Shown here: positions 27,162 to 36,872 of the stretch, piece after piece
Position numbering within the stretch: position 1 is the first letter of the stretch
Layout: every line of letters starts with the position of its first letter
From: Gynuella sunshinyii YC6258
GTDB taxonomy: Bacteria > Pseudomonadota > Gammaproteobacteria > Pseudomonadales > Natronospirillaceae
DNA: 64,000 nucleotides
Assembly (NCBI RefSeq): GCF_000940805.1
Contig: NZ_CP007142.1
Coordinates: 4,316,593-4,380,592 of the forward strand
Direction: 5' to 3'
Program-made: the position numbers and the translations under genes
The notes under the pieces: model-generated
What the model saw: the letters and a program-made list of their open reading frames with translations, nothing else
Told to the model about the DNA's origin: nothing
Databases searched by the model: none

Positions 27162-28412
27162 TCAGGAGATGTAATTAAACAAACTGAGACTGGAAATTTT
27201 TACAAAGGCAGATTGGGTTGCCTCCAACACAAATGTCTGCATTTCCAGCGTACTGACGGCGGCTGCGTAATCGAGATCCGATAACTGCGACTGTATGGAT
27301 TGCGCCGCGAGGATGTTATCTGCATGCATGTTTTGTGTTGTTTCGGTGGTGTTTAATCGAGCACCGACCTTAGCCCGGACCGATGACAAATTGTCGATGG
27401 CATTATCAAGATTATCGAGTGTCTCGGCAATCAGGGAGGCATAGGCATCTGCATATTCGGCACTGTCGCTAATTTCGGTCAGTGCGTAATTGAACTTCTC
27501 AATCGTTGTGGTCAGCGCCTGTTTATTAGAGGTTTCAATAGTAAAACGGTCACCGGCTTTGGGTTCACCGGTAATCTGCACTTGCACGCCCGCCACTTCT
27601 ATTGTATCGCCATTGGTAAATGGAATGTGTTCCAAACCATCAATGACCCGACCATCGGATTCCCGTACAACTGAGAAGTTACTTTGCGCCGGGCTTACAT
27701 CAAGCGGATTCTCAAATACTATGACCACATCTTCCGGATAGTAAGCATCCAACGCTTCCTGGTCGAGGGTAAAGCCGGACGAAATCGTCGCATTACCCCG
27801 ATTGGCCTCCCCGGCAGAGGTAAAAAAACTGGTGACACTGGAATCTATGCTTACGAATGCGTCCTTGCCACTGTCACTGCTGGCGACATAGCTGGAGCTG
27901 GAGATTTGCAGCATGCGCTGACCTTCATCACCTTTGTAGACTATGCCACCACCAGCACTTTGCTGAAATGGTTCGGTATCGCCGGCGAAACCGGAAAACA
28001 GATATTCACCACTACCGTCTTTACTGTTCATGAGATCGACCAGCTCTTCAAACCGTTCCTGTACTTCTACGGCAATAGCTTCACGTTCACTACTGGTCAG
28101 GACTGCACTGTTACCGGCCTTGACTGCCAGTTCGCGAACCCGGTCAATCACTTCTTCCACGGCTTGTAATACACCTTCTTCCTGCTTCAACCGACTATCG
28201 ACCAGGGTTATGTTTTTTTGGTACTGGTTTGCCTGATTGATTTCGTTATCAAGCTGTAGAATACGTGCTGATGCGACAGGGTCATCCGACGGCGACAAGA
28301 CTGACTTGCCGGAGGAAATCTGCTCATTACTTCGGTTGATCTGACTTTGCAGTCTGGCCATATCAGTTGAAGCGTTGTTATAAAGATAATAGGTGGTAAC
28401 CCGGTAGCTCAT
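27162..28412 (-). CDS. flgL: Flagellar hook-filament junction protein FlgL (HAP3)
   Basis: A 416-aa flagellin-like junction protein. The N-terminal coiled region runs MSYRVTTYYLYNNASTDMAR and QISSGKSVLSPSDDPVASAR. The C-terminus is RVGARLN-type (AKVGARLNTTETTQNMHADN) with SQLSDLDYAAAVSTLEMQTF. It caps FlgK and seats the filament. GAGGAATG-type ribosome site before the ATG. It lies 10 bp after flgK, third gene of flgJ-flgK-flgL. Confidence 0.95.
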   Translation of the reverse strand: MSYRVTTYYLYNNASTDMARLQSQINRSNEQISSGKSVLSPSDDPVASARILQLDNEINQANQYQKNITLVDSRLKQEEGVLQAVEEVIDRVRELAVKAGNSAVLTSSEREAIAVEVQERFEELVDLMNSKDGSGEYLFSGFAGDTEPFQQSAGGGIVYKGDEGQRMLQISSSSYVASSDSGKDAFVSIDSSVTSFFTSAGEANRGNATISSGFTLDQEALDAYYPEDVVIVFENPLDVSPAQSNFSVVRESDGRVIDGLEHIPFTNGDTIEVAGVQVQITGEPKAGDRFTIETSNKQALTTTIEKFNYALTEISDSAEYADAYASLIAETLDNLDNAIDNLSSVRAKVGARLNTTETTQNMHADNILAAQSIQSQLSDLDYAAAVSTLEMQTFVLEATQSAFVKISSLSLFNYIS

Positions 28413-28422
28413 AGTTCATTCC

Positions 28423-31400
28423 TCAAAAGGAGGCCAATAAGGTGTCAAACATTTCCTGTGCCGTCTGAATGGCCTGGGCATTGGCGTTGTACAGCAACTC
28501 AAACTGAATCAATCGCGCGGCTTCTTCATCCAGACTCACCCCTTGAATCGATGAAATCTGTGCCTGTGTTGCTTCCAATACTGCGGCGAAGGTTTCTGTC
28601 TGATTATCTGCCAGATTGGTTTTGGAACCGACTCTCTCTACCAGTCGGCTGTATGCTTCTGTATAAGTGACACCGGTTGAACCCTGGGACAAACGATCAC
28701 TGGTTTCCAGTTCGACAAAATCCAACGCATTTCGGTTATCTGAAATACCATCCGAGTTCCAGTTGATATAGAAGCTGTCACCTGCCTCTGGATTTCCGGT
28801 GATTTCAAACTGAAAGCCAGTGTAGATAGACTTGGCTTCTGGCTGGTGAGTAAAAATTGATCCAGCCCCCGGATCCGCGCTCAAGGAAATGCCCGATGCC
28901 ATGACCACGTCGACAGAACCACCGATGGTAATATTATTGGTTGCATCAGAACCGGTACCTTCCATAGTCATAAAAACTTTATAACTGATTTCGCCACGCT
29001 CATTGATTTCCAGATTTACGTCACCCGGCGAGTCAAGTAAGGCATTTATCTTACTTTCAAAATCAGCAATCATATCGTCGGCGGTATTGTAGTTCTTATC
29101 CATGGTAATCGTGCCGGTACGACCATCAGGCAGTTCAAACTCATATTGATAAGGCCCACCGGTTGAAAAATCATAACCAGTGTTGTTATTGATCATTCCC
29201 CGGGTTTCGCCAGCGATTGGATTTAGGACATATTCGTCACCAGTACTGATCTGCAGAGTATCACCCGGATCAACGGATGCTGCCGCACCGGATGGCAGGA
29301 TCGTGCCGACTGAAGGCTCGTCGCCGGTAATAGCAACGGTAATGTCGTCACCGTTTTTGTCGTAGATTTTCAATGACTCACCATCACTGACTGCATATAT
29401 TCCGGCTTTTTTCAGTTCCATGTGGGAATTGATACGGTCAGCCAGAAAATCAACTGTCAGGTTTTCCGGAACCTCTTCCGGATACCCCTCTTCAAATATG
29501 GCCTGGTTTTCAGCCAGGTCATCAACGGTGATCTGATATCCATTGATCCAGACCTCGAAGGTGTTATCTGGGTCATATGGCGTACCGGAGTTCGTCAGGC
29601 CGGTAATCTCCACAGTTGTCTGGGCTCTGGCTTCGACACCGTCGATGTTGGATAACTGCTCTGCAATCTCCCTTGCGGAAGCACCAGATCCGGTTATCAC
29701 CGTATCCAGTTCAGTCACCTTCCCGGTTTCCGGATCAGTTTGGTAAAACTTAAAGGTTTCTGAATTAAGACCATTGTCCGTAGCAAGCCCCGGATAGCCT
29801 GCCGCCGTGTAGGTTGGGTCTTCTGGTAGCCGCGGGGAGTAACTGGACACCTGAGTTGCTCCTTTGTCGGTGGAGAATATGCTGTTAGAGACTCCCGATA
29901 CAAAACTCAGATTGTTCATGGGTGGATCCAGATCGACCAGATTATCCGGATCGGTGGCATCTTTGATAGAATAGGTGCTCTCGTCGATAAACACGATGGC
30001 CAGAGGTGGTGTCAATTCTCCATCCTGTGAAAAGTATGAAGTGGATACATCCAGCATCTGTCCCTGATCGATTGCACCGCTACCGGTATTACCAAGACTG
30101 GTAGTCGAAGTGATCGGATACGCAAACGCTAACTCTTCGGCACTTTTTAAAACAACTTCCAGGTCATTAATGACGTGCTTCAGGGGTTGAATTTCAAAAG
30201 AATCACCTTGTTGAAATGAACCACTTTCAAGGGTGACTTTTAAACCATCAAAATAAATATCAGCCGGCAAGTCGGTGCCAACGGAACCTTCCGATACGAT
30301 AGCCCCATCATCTTCCCGAATGACCTGATAGTTGTAATCCTCCGGGCCGGTGAATTCGAGATAATAATTGCTGGTCGTGAGCGACGTGGTATCTTCAAAA
30401 TAGACCCCTATCACCCGGTCATTGGGTAATCGGTTTTCAGAACTGGCATTGACCCGACTGCGAGCGGCTTCGTCGGTATTCAAATCGGCAAAAATCGATG
30501 TACCCAAATTTCCGTACATATCCATTCCGGATGTCTGTACGGCATTAAGATCAGTAATCAGAGCAACTGCGACTTGTCCAAGTGAGTTCATAGTCATGTC
30601 CATGACCTCTTCACGAAACTGAAGGGTTCCCGAAATCGCGCCACCGTCCTCCATGATTTTATCGGTTATGTTGATACGCCCGGAACTGTTGACGAACATG
30701 ATATCCACTTCACTGTTATCATACTCAGCAGTGGCAGCTTCCAAATGATTGGCTTCACCGTTTAAAACCAGCGCCTGACCGGATCCAATAAAAATGTTAT
30801 AGGCACCGTTGGATTCACTAACTTCAATTTCAAGGAATTCAGACAGTTGCCGTACCAGCTCGTCACGTTGATCCAACAAATCGTTAGGTGGTGTGGTATC
30901 CAATGTGCCTTGGGCAGAGAGAATTTTCAGATTCAGATCAGCAATGGAATCCACTAGCGTATTGACTTCTTCAACCATAGCCGACAATTGTCCGTTTACA
31001 GTATCTGCCTGCGATTGAAGGTAGCCATGAATACTTTCAAACCGATCAACCAACCCTTCGAGTTCACTCATGACCACATCACGGCTGGGCAAATAAGCAG
31101 GGTTATCAGCGCTGGCCTGCAGCGAGGCAAAAAAACTGTCCATCTGCGATTGCAGACCGGTACTGTCTTTGGCAATCAGGGTATCTACCTGCTCGATGTT
31201 TTCCAGATAGGCAGAATACTGAAAATAAGTGGAAGTATCGCCACGCAACTGATCAACCAGATATTCGTCATATACCCGCCTGACCGTAACCACATTCACG
31301 CCGCTGCCAATATAGCCCGAGCCACTATATTGGCCGCTGGAAGACTGCAGAATGGCTTCCTGACGGGTATAACCAACCGTATCCGCATTGGCAATGTTGT

Positions 31401-31467
31401 GGCCAGTGGTTTCTATCAACGCATTGGCAGCTTTCAATCCACTGATGGCAGTATTGATCAAACTCAT
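28423..31467 (-). CDS. flgK: Flagellar hook-associated protein FlgK (HAP1), unusually long
   Basis: A 1014-aa FlgK; Salmonella FlgK is about 550 and many pseudomonad forms are 600-700. The ends are conserved: N-terminal MSLINTAISGLKAANALIET and GHNIANADTVGYTRQEA; C-terminal RLIQFELLYNANAQAIQTAQ-EMFDTLLASF. The extra length sits in the middle (about residues 480-880). It contains beta-rich, acidic, repeat-like segments such as FEVWINGYQITVDDLAE and YQYEFELPDGRTGTITMDKN, likely surface-exposed domains projecting from the junction. GGAG precedes the ATG; the gap to flgJ is 15 bp. Confidence 0.95.
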   Translation of the reverse strand: MSLINTAISGLKAANALIETTGHNIANADTVGYTRQEAILQSSSGQYSGSGYIGSGVNVVTVRRVYDEYLVDQLRGDTSTYFQYSAYLENIEQVDTLIAKDSTGLQSQMDSFFASLQASADNPAYLPSRDVVMSELEGLVDRFESIHGYLQSQADTVNGQLSAMVEEVNTLVDSIADLNLKILSAQGTLDTTPPNDLLDQRDELVRQLSEFLEIEVSESNGAYNIFIGSGQALVLNGEANHLEAATAEYDNSEVDIMFVNSSGRINITDKIMEDGGAISGTLQFREEVMDMTMNSLGQVAVALITDLNAVQTSGMDMYGNLGTSIFADLNTDEAARSRVNASSENRLPNDRVIGVYFEDTTSLTTSNYYLEFTGPEDYNYQVIREDDGAIVSEGSVGTDLPADIYFDGLKVTLESGSFQQGDSFEIQPLKHVINDLEVVLKSAEELAFAYPITSTTSLGNTGSGAIDQGQMLDVSTSYFSQDGELTPPLAIVFIDESTYSIKDATDPDNLVDLDPPMNNLSFVSGVSNSIFSTDKGATQVSSYSPRLPEDPTYTAAGYPGLATDNGLNSETFKFYQTDPETGKVTELDTVITGSGASAREIAEQLSNIDGVEARAQTTVEITGLTNSGTPYDPDNTFEVWINGYQITVDDLAENQAIFEEGYPEEVPENLTVDFLADRINSHMELKKAGIYAVSDGESLKIYDKNGDDITVAITGDEPSVGTILPSGAAASVDPGDTLQISTGDEYVLNPIAGETRGMINNNTGYDFSTGGPYQYEFELPDGRTGTITMDKNYNTADDMIADFESKINALLDSPGDVNLEINERGEISYKVFMTMEGTGSDATNNITIGGSVDVVMASGISLSADPGAGSIFTHQPEAKSIYTGFQFEITGNPEAGDSFYINWNSDGISDNRNALDFVELETSDRLSQGSTGVTYTEAYSRLVERVGSKTNLADNQTETFAAVLEATQAQISSIQGVSLDEEAARLIQFELLYNANAQAIQTAQEMFDTLLASF

Positions 31468-31482
31468 TTCGTCAGCTCCGGT

Positions 31483-32409
31483 TTAACTGTTCATCAGCCA
31501 TTCGCTGTTCAACACATGCTTGATTTTCTCGGCATACTGCGGATCGGTGGCATAACCCGCAGATTGCAACGACTCAGCAAACGCTTCTGAATCAGCGCCA
31601 CTGGCCAAAACTGTCTGGTAACGGGGGTTGGATTGCAGGAAATCCAGGTAGTCCTGAAAACAATCCTGATAGGAATCATAGGAACGAAATTGGTCGGTCA
31701 CGCTGTAGAACTGGCTGCCATCATGCTCAAGGGTCTTGTGTACCGCCACATCACCCTGCCAGCCACCGTGAGCCTTGATACCAAATAAGTTATAACTGCT
31801 GGTTCCTTTGACATCTTTCATGACATGTTGTCCCCAACCGGTTTCCAGAGCCGCCTGAGCGACCAGCACTTTCGGTTCGATCCCCATCTGCCGGCCAACT
31901 TTTTCCGCTATCGGCAACAGGGTTTCGACAAAACTGGCCGGGTCAGCAAAACTCACCGGATCAATACTGTCGGTACGAACTTGCGGAGCAGTGATATCCG
32001 TCATATCTGTCTGGGTTTCATAAGCTGGCTCAGGCACTTCCGCGGATGCAGTGTCTGCAGACAGTTGAGCAGCAGGGATCCGATTGCCCGAGTACTGTTG
32101 CTGGAGCTGTTCAAAGATCATGTCCGCCAGACCGATGCCGCTGCCACTGGACAGCTCCTGAGACAGCTGTTCATCGTACATTTGCCGATAAAACTTACCT
32201 TCGTAAGAATTAAACTCACTGTCTTCAAACAACACTTCATTGGCATCACGCATGCTCTTTAGCATCATGCCGATGAACATGGACTCGAACTGCTTGGCCA
32301 CCTGCATAACGGCGGCATCCTGGTCACTGCGGGCCTGCATTTTGATGGAATTCAAGCCATTCAGATCGTTATAAATCGTGGCATTGTGAGTGAGATCGAG
32401 TGTATTCAT
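31483..32409 (-). CDS. flgJ: Flagellar rod assembly protein / muramidase FlgJ
   Basis: A 308-aa bifunctional FlgJ. The N-terminal rod-capping domain (QVAKQFESMFIGMMLKSMRD, about 38-57) is joined by a linker to a C-terminal glucosaminidase-family domain (VLVAQAALETGWGQ, with the catalytic Glu; SYNLFGIKA; YQDCFQDYLDFLQSNPRY). It acts in the periplasm to open peptidoglycan for the rod. It starts a three-gene flgJKL block; flgI and the other rod genes, usually just upstream, are not here, because a divergent nhaC gene follows instead. Confidence 0.95.
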   Translation of the reverse strand: MNTLDLTHNATIYNDLNGLNSIKMQARSDQDAAVMQVAKQFESMFIGMMLKSMRDANEVLFEDSEFNSYEGKFYRQMYDEQLSQELSSGSGIGLADMIFEQLQQQYSGNRIPAAQLSADTASAEVPEPAYETQTDMTDITAPQVRTDSIDPVSFADPASFVETLLPIAEKVGRQMGIEPKVLVAQAALETGWGQHVMKDVKGTSSYNLFGIKAHGGWQGDVAVHKTLEHDGSQFYSVTDQFRSYDSYQDCFQDYLDFLQSNPRYQTVLASGADSEAFAESLQSAGYATDPQYAEKIKHVLNSEWLMNS

Positions 32410-32655
32410 AGCGGCAACAGTCTGTTTCTGATATCCAGTGTTTTACAAAGACTGTGCCAAAGGCGGGGAAAAAGATGCCAGGATGCGGAATCCGCGTTTT
32501 CAGGGTTAGTTTTCGCTAATTATCGTTACGAGATCAATGACATCGGAACATAAGCCCTTTTTGGTTATTAATACATAACCAAACAATATTATTTTAGCTG
32601 CCGATATCCCGTAGAATCGGCCCGCTTAATTTGACCCTCCGTTTTAAGGAAACGA

Positions 32656-33981
32656 ATGACTCATAAATCCCCGTGGGTATTGCTGCCCATTTTACTGTTC
32701 CTGGCCATTTTTATTGGTAGTGGCATATATTTTCAAAGTCAGCAGGCAGACATGGCGTTTTACCAGGTCTCGGCACCCGTTGCAGTGCTACCAGCTATTG
32801 TGCTGGGACTGTTATTGGCCAAAGGCCATATTAACGAACGCGTAGATACTTTTGTACGCGGCTGTGGTGACCCGACCGTTGTCACCATGCTACTCATCTT
32901 CCTGCTGGCTGGCGCGTTTGCCAGCATGGGCAAGGCCATCGGCGGTGTGGAGGCTCTGGTCCATTGGGGACTGAGCATCGTTCCAGCTCAATTGGTACTG
33001 CCTACCCTGTTCATTTTGACGGCACTGATGGCCACCGCCATGGGTACTTCCATGGGTACCATTGCCGCCACCGCACCGGTCGCGGTAGGACTCAGCGGCG
33101 CGACCGAGCTGTCTTTGGCACTCACCGTGGGAACGGTTGTCGGCGGCGCCATGTTTGGCGACAACCTCTCGGTCATTTCCGATACCACCATCGCATCCAC
33201 CCGAACCCAGGGATGCAGCATGAAAGACAAATTCCGAATGAACTTCAAAATCGCCCTGCCCGCGGCCATTTTGACCATCATATGGCTGGCGTTTCATGGC
33301 GCTACGACTACAACAGAGGCAGCCTCCAATAGCAGTCTGATCAGCGTACTGCCCTATGCTACTGTGCTGATTCTGGCCATCATGGGTTTAAATGTTCTGG
33401 TGGTGCTGTTGATCGGTATTGTGCTATCTGGTCTGATTGGCTTGTGGCAGATTCCAGACTATAGCCTGCTGACCTGGTCTACAGATATTTACAGCGGCTT
33501 TTCCGGCATGCAGGAGATTCTGATTCTTTCATTGTTCATTGGCGGACTGGGTGCGCTGATGAAAAAAGGTGGAGGACTGTTGTGGCTGGCGGACAAAATT
33601 GATCGTCTCAGCCATCGCAGCGCTGATCCGAAATCCCATCGACGAGTGGCAGAGATCAGCATTTCCTTATCCGTTATCCTGGCCAATCTATGTACCGCCA
33701 ACAACACGGTTGCCATATTAATCAGCGGCAGTCTGGCCAGGGATATCGCCGGCCGTTACGGGGTTGATCCGCGTCGCAGTGCCAGCCTGATGGACATCTG
33801 CTCCTGTGTCACCCAGGGAATCATTCCCTATGGCGCACAAATGCTGCTGGCCGCTTCCATGGCAAAACTATCGCCACTGGCCCTGATCAGTTCAGTCACC
33901 TACTGCTGGCTGCTCGGCGCCATGGTGATCATCTCCATTATCATCGGCTGGCCACAAAACACGGCACAGAAGAACGATTGA
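32656..33981 (+). CDS. Na+/H+ antiporter, NhaC family
   Basis: A 441-aa inner-membrane antiporter with about 11-12 helices. The NhaC-family core is GTSMGTIAATAPVAVGL, GGAMFGDNLSVISDTTIAST and RTQGCSMKDKFRMN, with a second conserved region ANLCTANNTVAILISGSLAR and CSCVTQGIIPYGAQML. It exports sodium and aids pH and salt homeostasis. AAGGA lies 6 nt before the ATG. It is divergent from flgJ, and no operon partner is seen. Confidence 0.9.
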   Translation: MTHKSPWVLLPILLFLAIFIGSGIYFQSQQADMAFYQVSAPVAVLPAIVLGLLLAKGHINERVDTFVRGCGDPTVVTMLLIFLLAGAFASMGKAIGGVEALVHWGLSIVPAQLVLPTLFILTALMATAMGTSMGTIAATAPVAVGLSGATELSLALTVGTVVGGAMFGDNLSVISDTTIASTRTQGCSMKDKFRMNFKIALPAAILTIIWLAFHGATTTTEAASNSSLISVLPYATVLILAIMGLNVLVVLLIGIVLSGLIGLWQIPDYSLLTWSTDIYSGFSGMQEILILSLFIGGLGALMKKGGGLLWLADKIDRLSHRSADPKSHRRVAEISISLSVILANLCTANNTVAILISGSLARDIAGRYGVDPRRSASLMDICSCVTQGIIPYGAQMLLAASMAKLSPLALISSVTYCWLLGAMVIISIIIGWPQNTAQKND

Positions 33982-34141
33982 ATCTGATGGTGTTCAGAGT
34001 GCCTGTCATGGTTTATTTGGCAGGCTCTGGACACACTTCCAAGGCTTGTAAATTCCATACACTCTGAGTTTGTGTCATTCCAACCCTCCTGACATGGACA
34101 TCGTCGTTTTAAGCGGATGGGAATGGCGCAGTTTTGTCAGT

Positions 34142-34888
34142 CTAACGCCAGAGTTCGCCCAGCGGTGTTTGTTCACTGAAGTGCGTGGCAATTTGAGCCT
34201 GCAGTAGCTCGGCGCAGGCAAGCGCATCTGTATGGGCATGATGGGGGTGATAGAAAGGCAAATGATAACGCTGTCGGGCATCGGCCAGACGCAACGACCC
34301 AGGCTTTCGGCCCCTCAGACGCTGCCAGAAACCAAGGCGATTAACGGAGGCTTCGAGTGTCATGGTATCTATTATCGGGAAACGAATGCCTTCACCAATA
34401 CGGCGCAATAGCGCATGATACAGAAAATTACGCTCCATCATACGGTAATGGGCGACCATCACACGCCCGGCCATCAGTTCCAGCAATGGCTCCAGATAAT
34501 GGGTGAGATCCGGCGACCCGGCGATATCACTGTGAGTAATACCATGAATCACCACCGAATCATCATGCAGTCGCGAACGCGGACGTACAATCCAATGACA
34601 GGAATCGCGGTTATGAATTCGCTCCAGTGTCATCGGTACTACGCCGATGCTAACAATATCGCCCTGCTCCGCATCCATCCCGGTTGTTTCAAAATCCATC
34701 GCCAATAAAGGCACTTTACTGATGGGCGTTTCCGCTGACGGCAGGCCGGCAGAATAAAACTTCTTTAACAACGGAGAACTGGCATGTTTGGCCAACTCCG
34801 CATACAACTCTGGCCAGTTACGTACCGTGATATCGCGAGCGTGATGATCTGGCTCATCGCTGATCTGACTGGGACGTAAATACAACAT
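34142..34888 (-). CDS. DEDDh 3'-5' exonuclease, DNA polymerase III epsilon-like
   Basis: A 248-aa nuclease. Exo I is LLAMDFETTGMDAEQGDIVSIG (Asp and Glu), followed by HGITHSD. Exo II is VMVAHYRMMERNFL, in which the usual Asp position is occupied by Glu. Exo III is HHAHTDALACAELL (His and Asp). Its ATG overlaps the stop of the DUF294 gene (TGATG), so the two are translationally coupled. This exonuclease-DUF294 pairing recurs in gammaproteobacteria, but its purpose is not established. It is not the replicative DnaQ, which lacks such a partner. Confidence 0.88.
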   Translation of the reverse strand: MLYLRPSQISDEPDHHARDITVRNWPELYAELAKHASSPLLKKFYSAGLPSAETPISKVPLLAMDFETTGMDAEQGDIVSIGVVPMTLERIHNRDSCHWIVRPRSRLHDDSVVIHGITHSDIAGSPDLTHYLEPLLELMAGRVMVAHYRMMERNFLYHALLRRIGEGIRFPIIDTMTLEASVNRLGFWQRLRGRKPGSLRLADARQRYHLPFYHPHHAHTDALACAELLQAQIATHFSEQTPLGELWR

Positions 34889-36750
34889 CAGGCTGTACGC
34901 CCCGGTTGATAACGGAATTTCAGGTATTTCTGTGCGTTTGCCACGATCAGAAATGCGTCACGCAGATTTTTCCGTTCAAAATCGGAGAGGTTTTCCGGTT
35001 CGATATTATTGTCCGGTTCAATACCGGCATCGAGATCCAGTGCCTGATGACGGATACGTACCATGGCAATTAGCTCCAGTGCGTCGCGTAAATCAGGACC
35101 GCTGCCAGGAGAAAGAATCTTGGCATCGATAATATCCTGCAGGCGCTCAAATGAATTACGCGATCCCGAACCAATCGACAATGCATGTACACGGATTAAA
35201 TCCGCCAGCGGAGCCGTACCGCGGCGTTTCATATTAATGGATTTATGATGATCGCCGTCCGCTTCCATCACAAAGTTTTTAAAGAAACCCAACGGCGGTG
35301 TACGCAACAAGGCATTACGAGCCATACAGGCGAGAAAGCGGGTGTTTTTGAGTGCTTTACGACGGATTAATTTATTTAATTGATCAGCCCATTGGGTTTC
35401 ACCCCAGACACCTTCAAGATCAAAAAAGATGGCACTGTTGAGCAGAAAATGTGGCGTTGGCTGATCAATCCATTCACTGAAATATTGCTCCCAGACTTTC
35501 ATGGGCTGACGCCATTTTTCATTGGTCGCCATAATATTTCCGGTACAGTATTTATACCCACAGGCAGCCAACCCATCGGACACAAACGCCGATAGTTTCA
35601 TAAAATAATCATCATGCTGAGCCGGATCGAAACTGTCATCAAGAATAATCGCGTTATCCTGATCCGTCACAATCAGCTGTTCTTCCCGGGCCATGGAACC
35701 CATGGCCAGAAAACAATACGGTACGGGTGGTGGCCCAAGCGTTTCTTCTGCGAGCTCCAACAATCTCTGTTTAAAACTACGACCAATGACCGCCATTGAA
35801 CTGCCGATCATGCGCGAGTTTGCGTCCTCGGCAACCATGCGCCGAAAGCAGGCACGTACATCGCTGGTGAGCGCGGTTAAATCGTCGACGGACTGGGCGC
35901 TGAAGATACTGCGCACCACAAATAAACTGTTCTGAGACTCATAACGGATAATATCCGGCAAGGTAATAACGCCGAGCGGTTTACCTTTGCGCAATACCGG
36001 CAGGTGATGCACGTTATCACGCAGCATTTTCAACATGGCTTCAAACACCAGCTGATTATGTTCCACCCACACCAGTTCGGCAGTCATGACCTCAGTAACC
36101 AATGTTTCAAATGGCAGGCCTGCGGCGACCAGACGACCGGTAATATCGCGATCAGTCACAATGCCACGCAGCAGGTTGCCGGATTCATCTGTAACCAGCA
36201 GCGCTGAAACATTTTCCTCGGTCATGCTTTGTGCAGCTTCCCGTACACTGGCGCTATAAGGTAGCAACACAGGTTCGCGACTGATCAACGTTTCAATGCG
36301 CGCGGTCATCAGTTCATTGGCATCTTCACGTCTTGCAACGGCCTGACGCAGACGAGTGTTATCTTCTACTTCCACCTGATCGGCGAATTCTTCATGATCT
36401 TCAAACGTATTCAGAAACAGCTCGGCTGGGATCAGATACAGTAAAGTATCTTCCAATGCCTTTACCGGAAAACGTACTCGACGGTTACGCAGCAAACCAA
36501 ACTCAGAGAAAAATCCGCCAGCACTGAGGCGGTTATAAAGTTCGCCATTACGACGGTAAACTTCTACAGAACCACTGCGGATCACATACCAATCGTGCAA
36601 TTCCGCACCAAATTCCAGAATCTGACTACCGGCTTTAAAATAAACAACATCAGTGGCCTGGGCCAGCTGTTGCAAAACGTCATCGGGTAACACCGAAAAC
36701 GGCTGGTATTGTCGCAGGAATTCAAAAATTTCAATCTGTTCTGCCTGCAT
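34888..36750 (-). CDS. cNMP-binding / CBS / DUF294 putative nucleotidyltransferase
   Basis: A 620-aa cytoplasmic signalling protein. An N-terminal cyclic-nucleotide-binding fold covers about 8-125 (WYVIRSGSVEVYRRNGELYN, LSAGGFFSEFGLLRNRRVRF). Two CBS domains cover about 140-260 (SALLVTDESGNLLRGIVTDRD; HHLPVLRKGKPLGVITLPDI). DUF294 nucleotidyltransferase follows, with GSMAREEQLIVTDQDNAII (GS motif, Asp-x-Asp), and then the DUF294 C-terminal helical domain, similar to the GlnD/KdpD-like regulators. I set the start at 36750, where AGGAG is 5 nt upstream, rather than at 36807. It is translationally coupled to the exonuclease. Confidence 0.9.
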   Translation of the reverse strand: MQAEQIEIFEFLRQYQPFSVLPDDVLQQLAQATDVVYFKAGSQILEFGAELHDWYVIRSGSVEVYRRNGELYNRLSAGGFFSEFGLLRNRRVRFPVKALEDTLLYLIPAELFLNTFEDHEEFADQVEVEDNTRLRQAVARREDANELMTARIETLISREPVLLPYSASVREAAQSMTEENVSALLVTDESGNLLRGIVTDRDITGRLVAAGLPFETLVTEVMTAELVWVEHNQLVFEAMLKMLRDNVHHLPVLRKGKPLGVITLPDIIRYESQNSLFVVRSIFSAQSVDDLTALTSDVRACFRRMVAEDANSRMIGSSMAVIGRSFKQRLLELAEETLGPPPVPYCFLAMGSMAREEQLIVTDQDNAIILDDSFDPAQHDDYFMKLSAFVSDGLAACGYKYCTGNIMATNEKWRQPMKVWEQYFSEWIDQPTPHFLLNSAIFFDLEGVWGETQWADQLNKLIRRKALKNTRFLACMARNALLRTPPLGFFKNFVMEADGDHHKSINMKRRGTAPLADLIRVHALSIGSGSRNSFERLQDIIDAKILSPGSGPDLRDALELIAMVRIRHQALDLDAGIEPDNNIEPENLSDFERKNLRDAFLIVANAQKYLKFRYQPGRTA

Positions 36751-36805
36751 AATTCTCCTGCTCTCTCCGTCTGTTCTATATCTGCATAAAACATCGCAGC
36801 TATAC

Positions 36806-36835
36806 AAAAAAAGCCCGGTAATACCGCGCTTTTTT
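36806..36835. terminator. Terminator downstream of BCCT transporter gene
   Basis: AAAAAAGC-C-CGGTA-A-TACCG-C-GCTTTTTT forms a long hairpin with one C:C mismatch, flanked by A- and T-runs, so it works in both directions. It lies 38 bp past the BCCT stop codon. Confidence 0.85.
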
Positions 36836-36872
36836 CAACCTCAAAAGAAGTGTTTCAACCGTTAAAGGTTTA

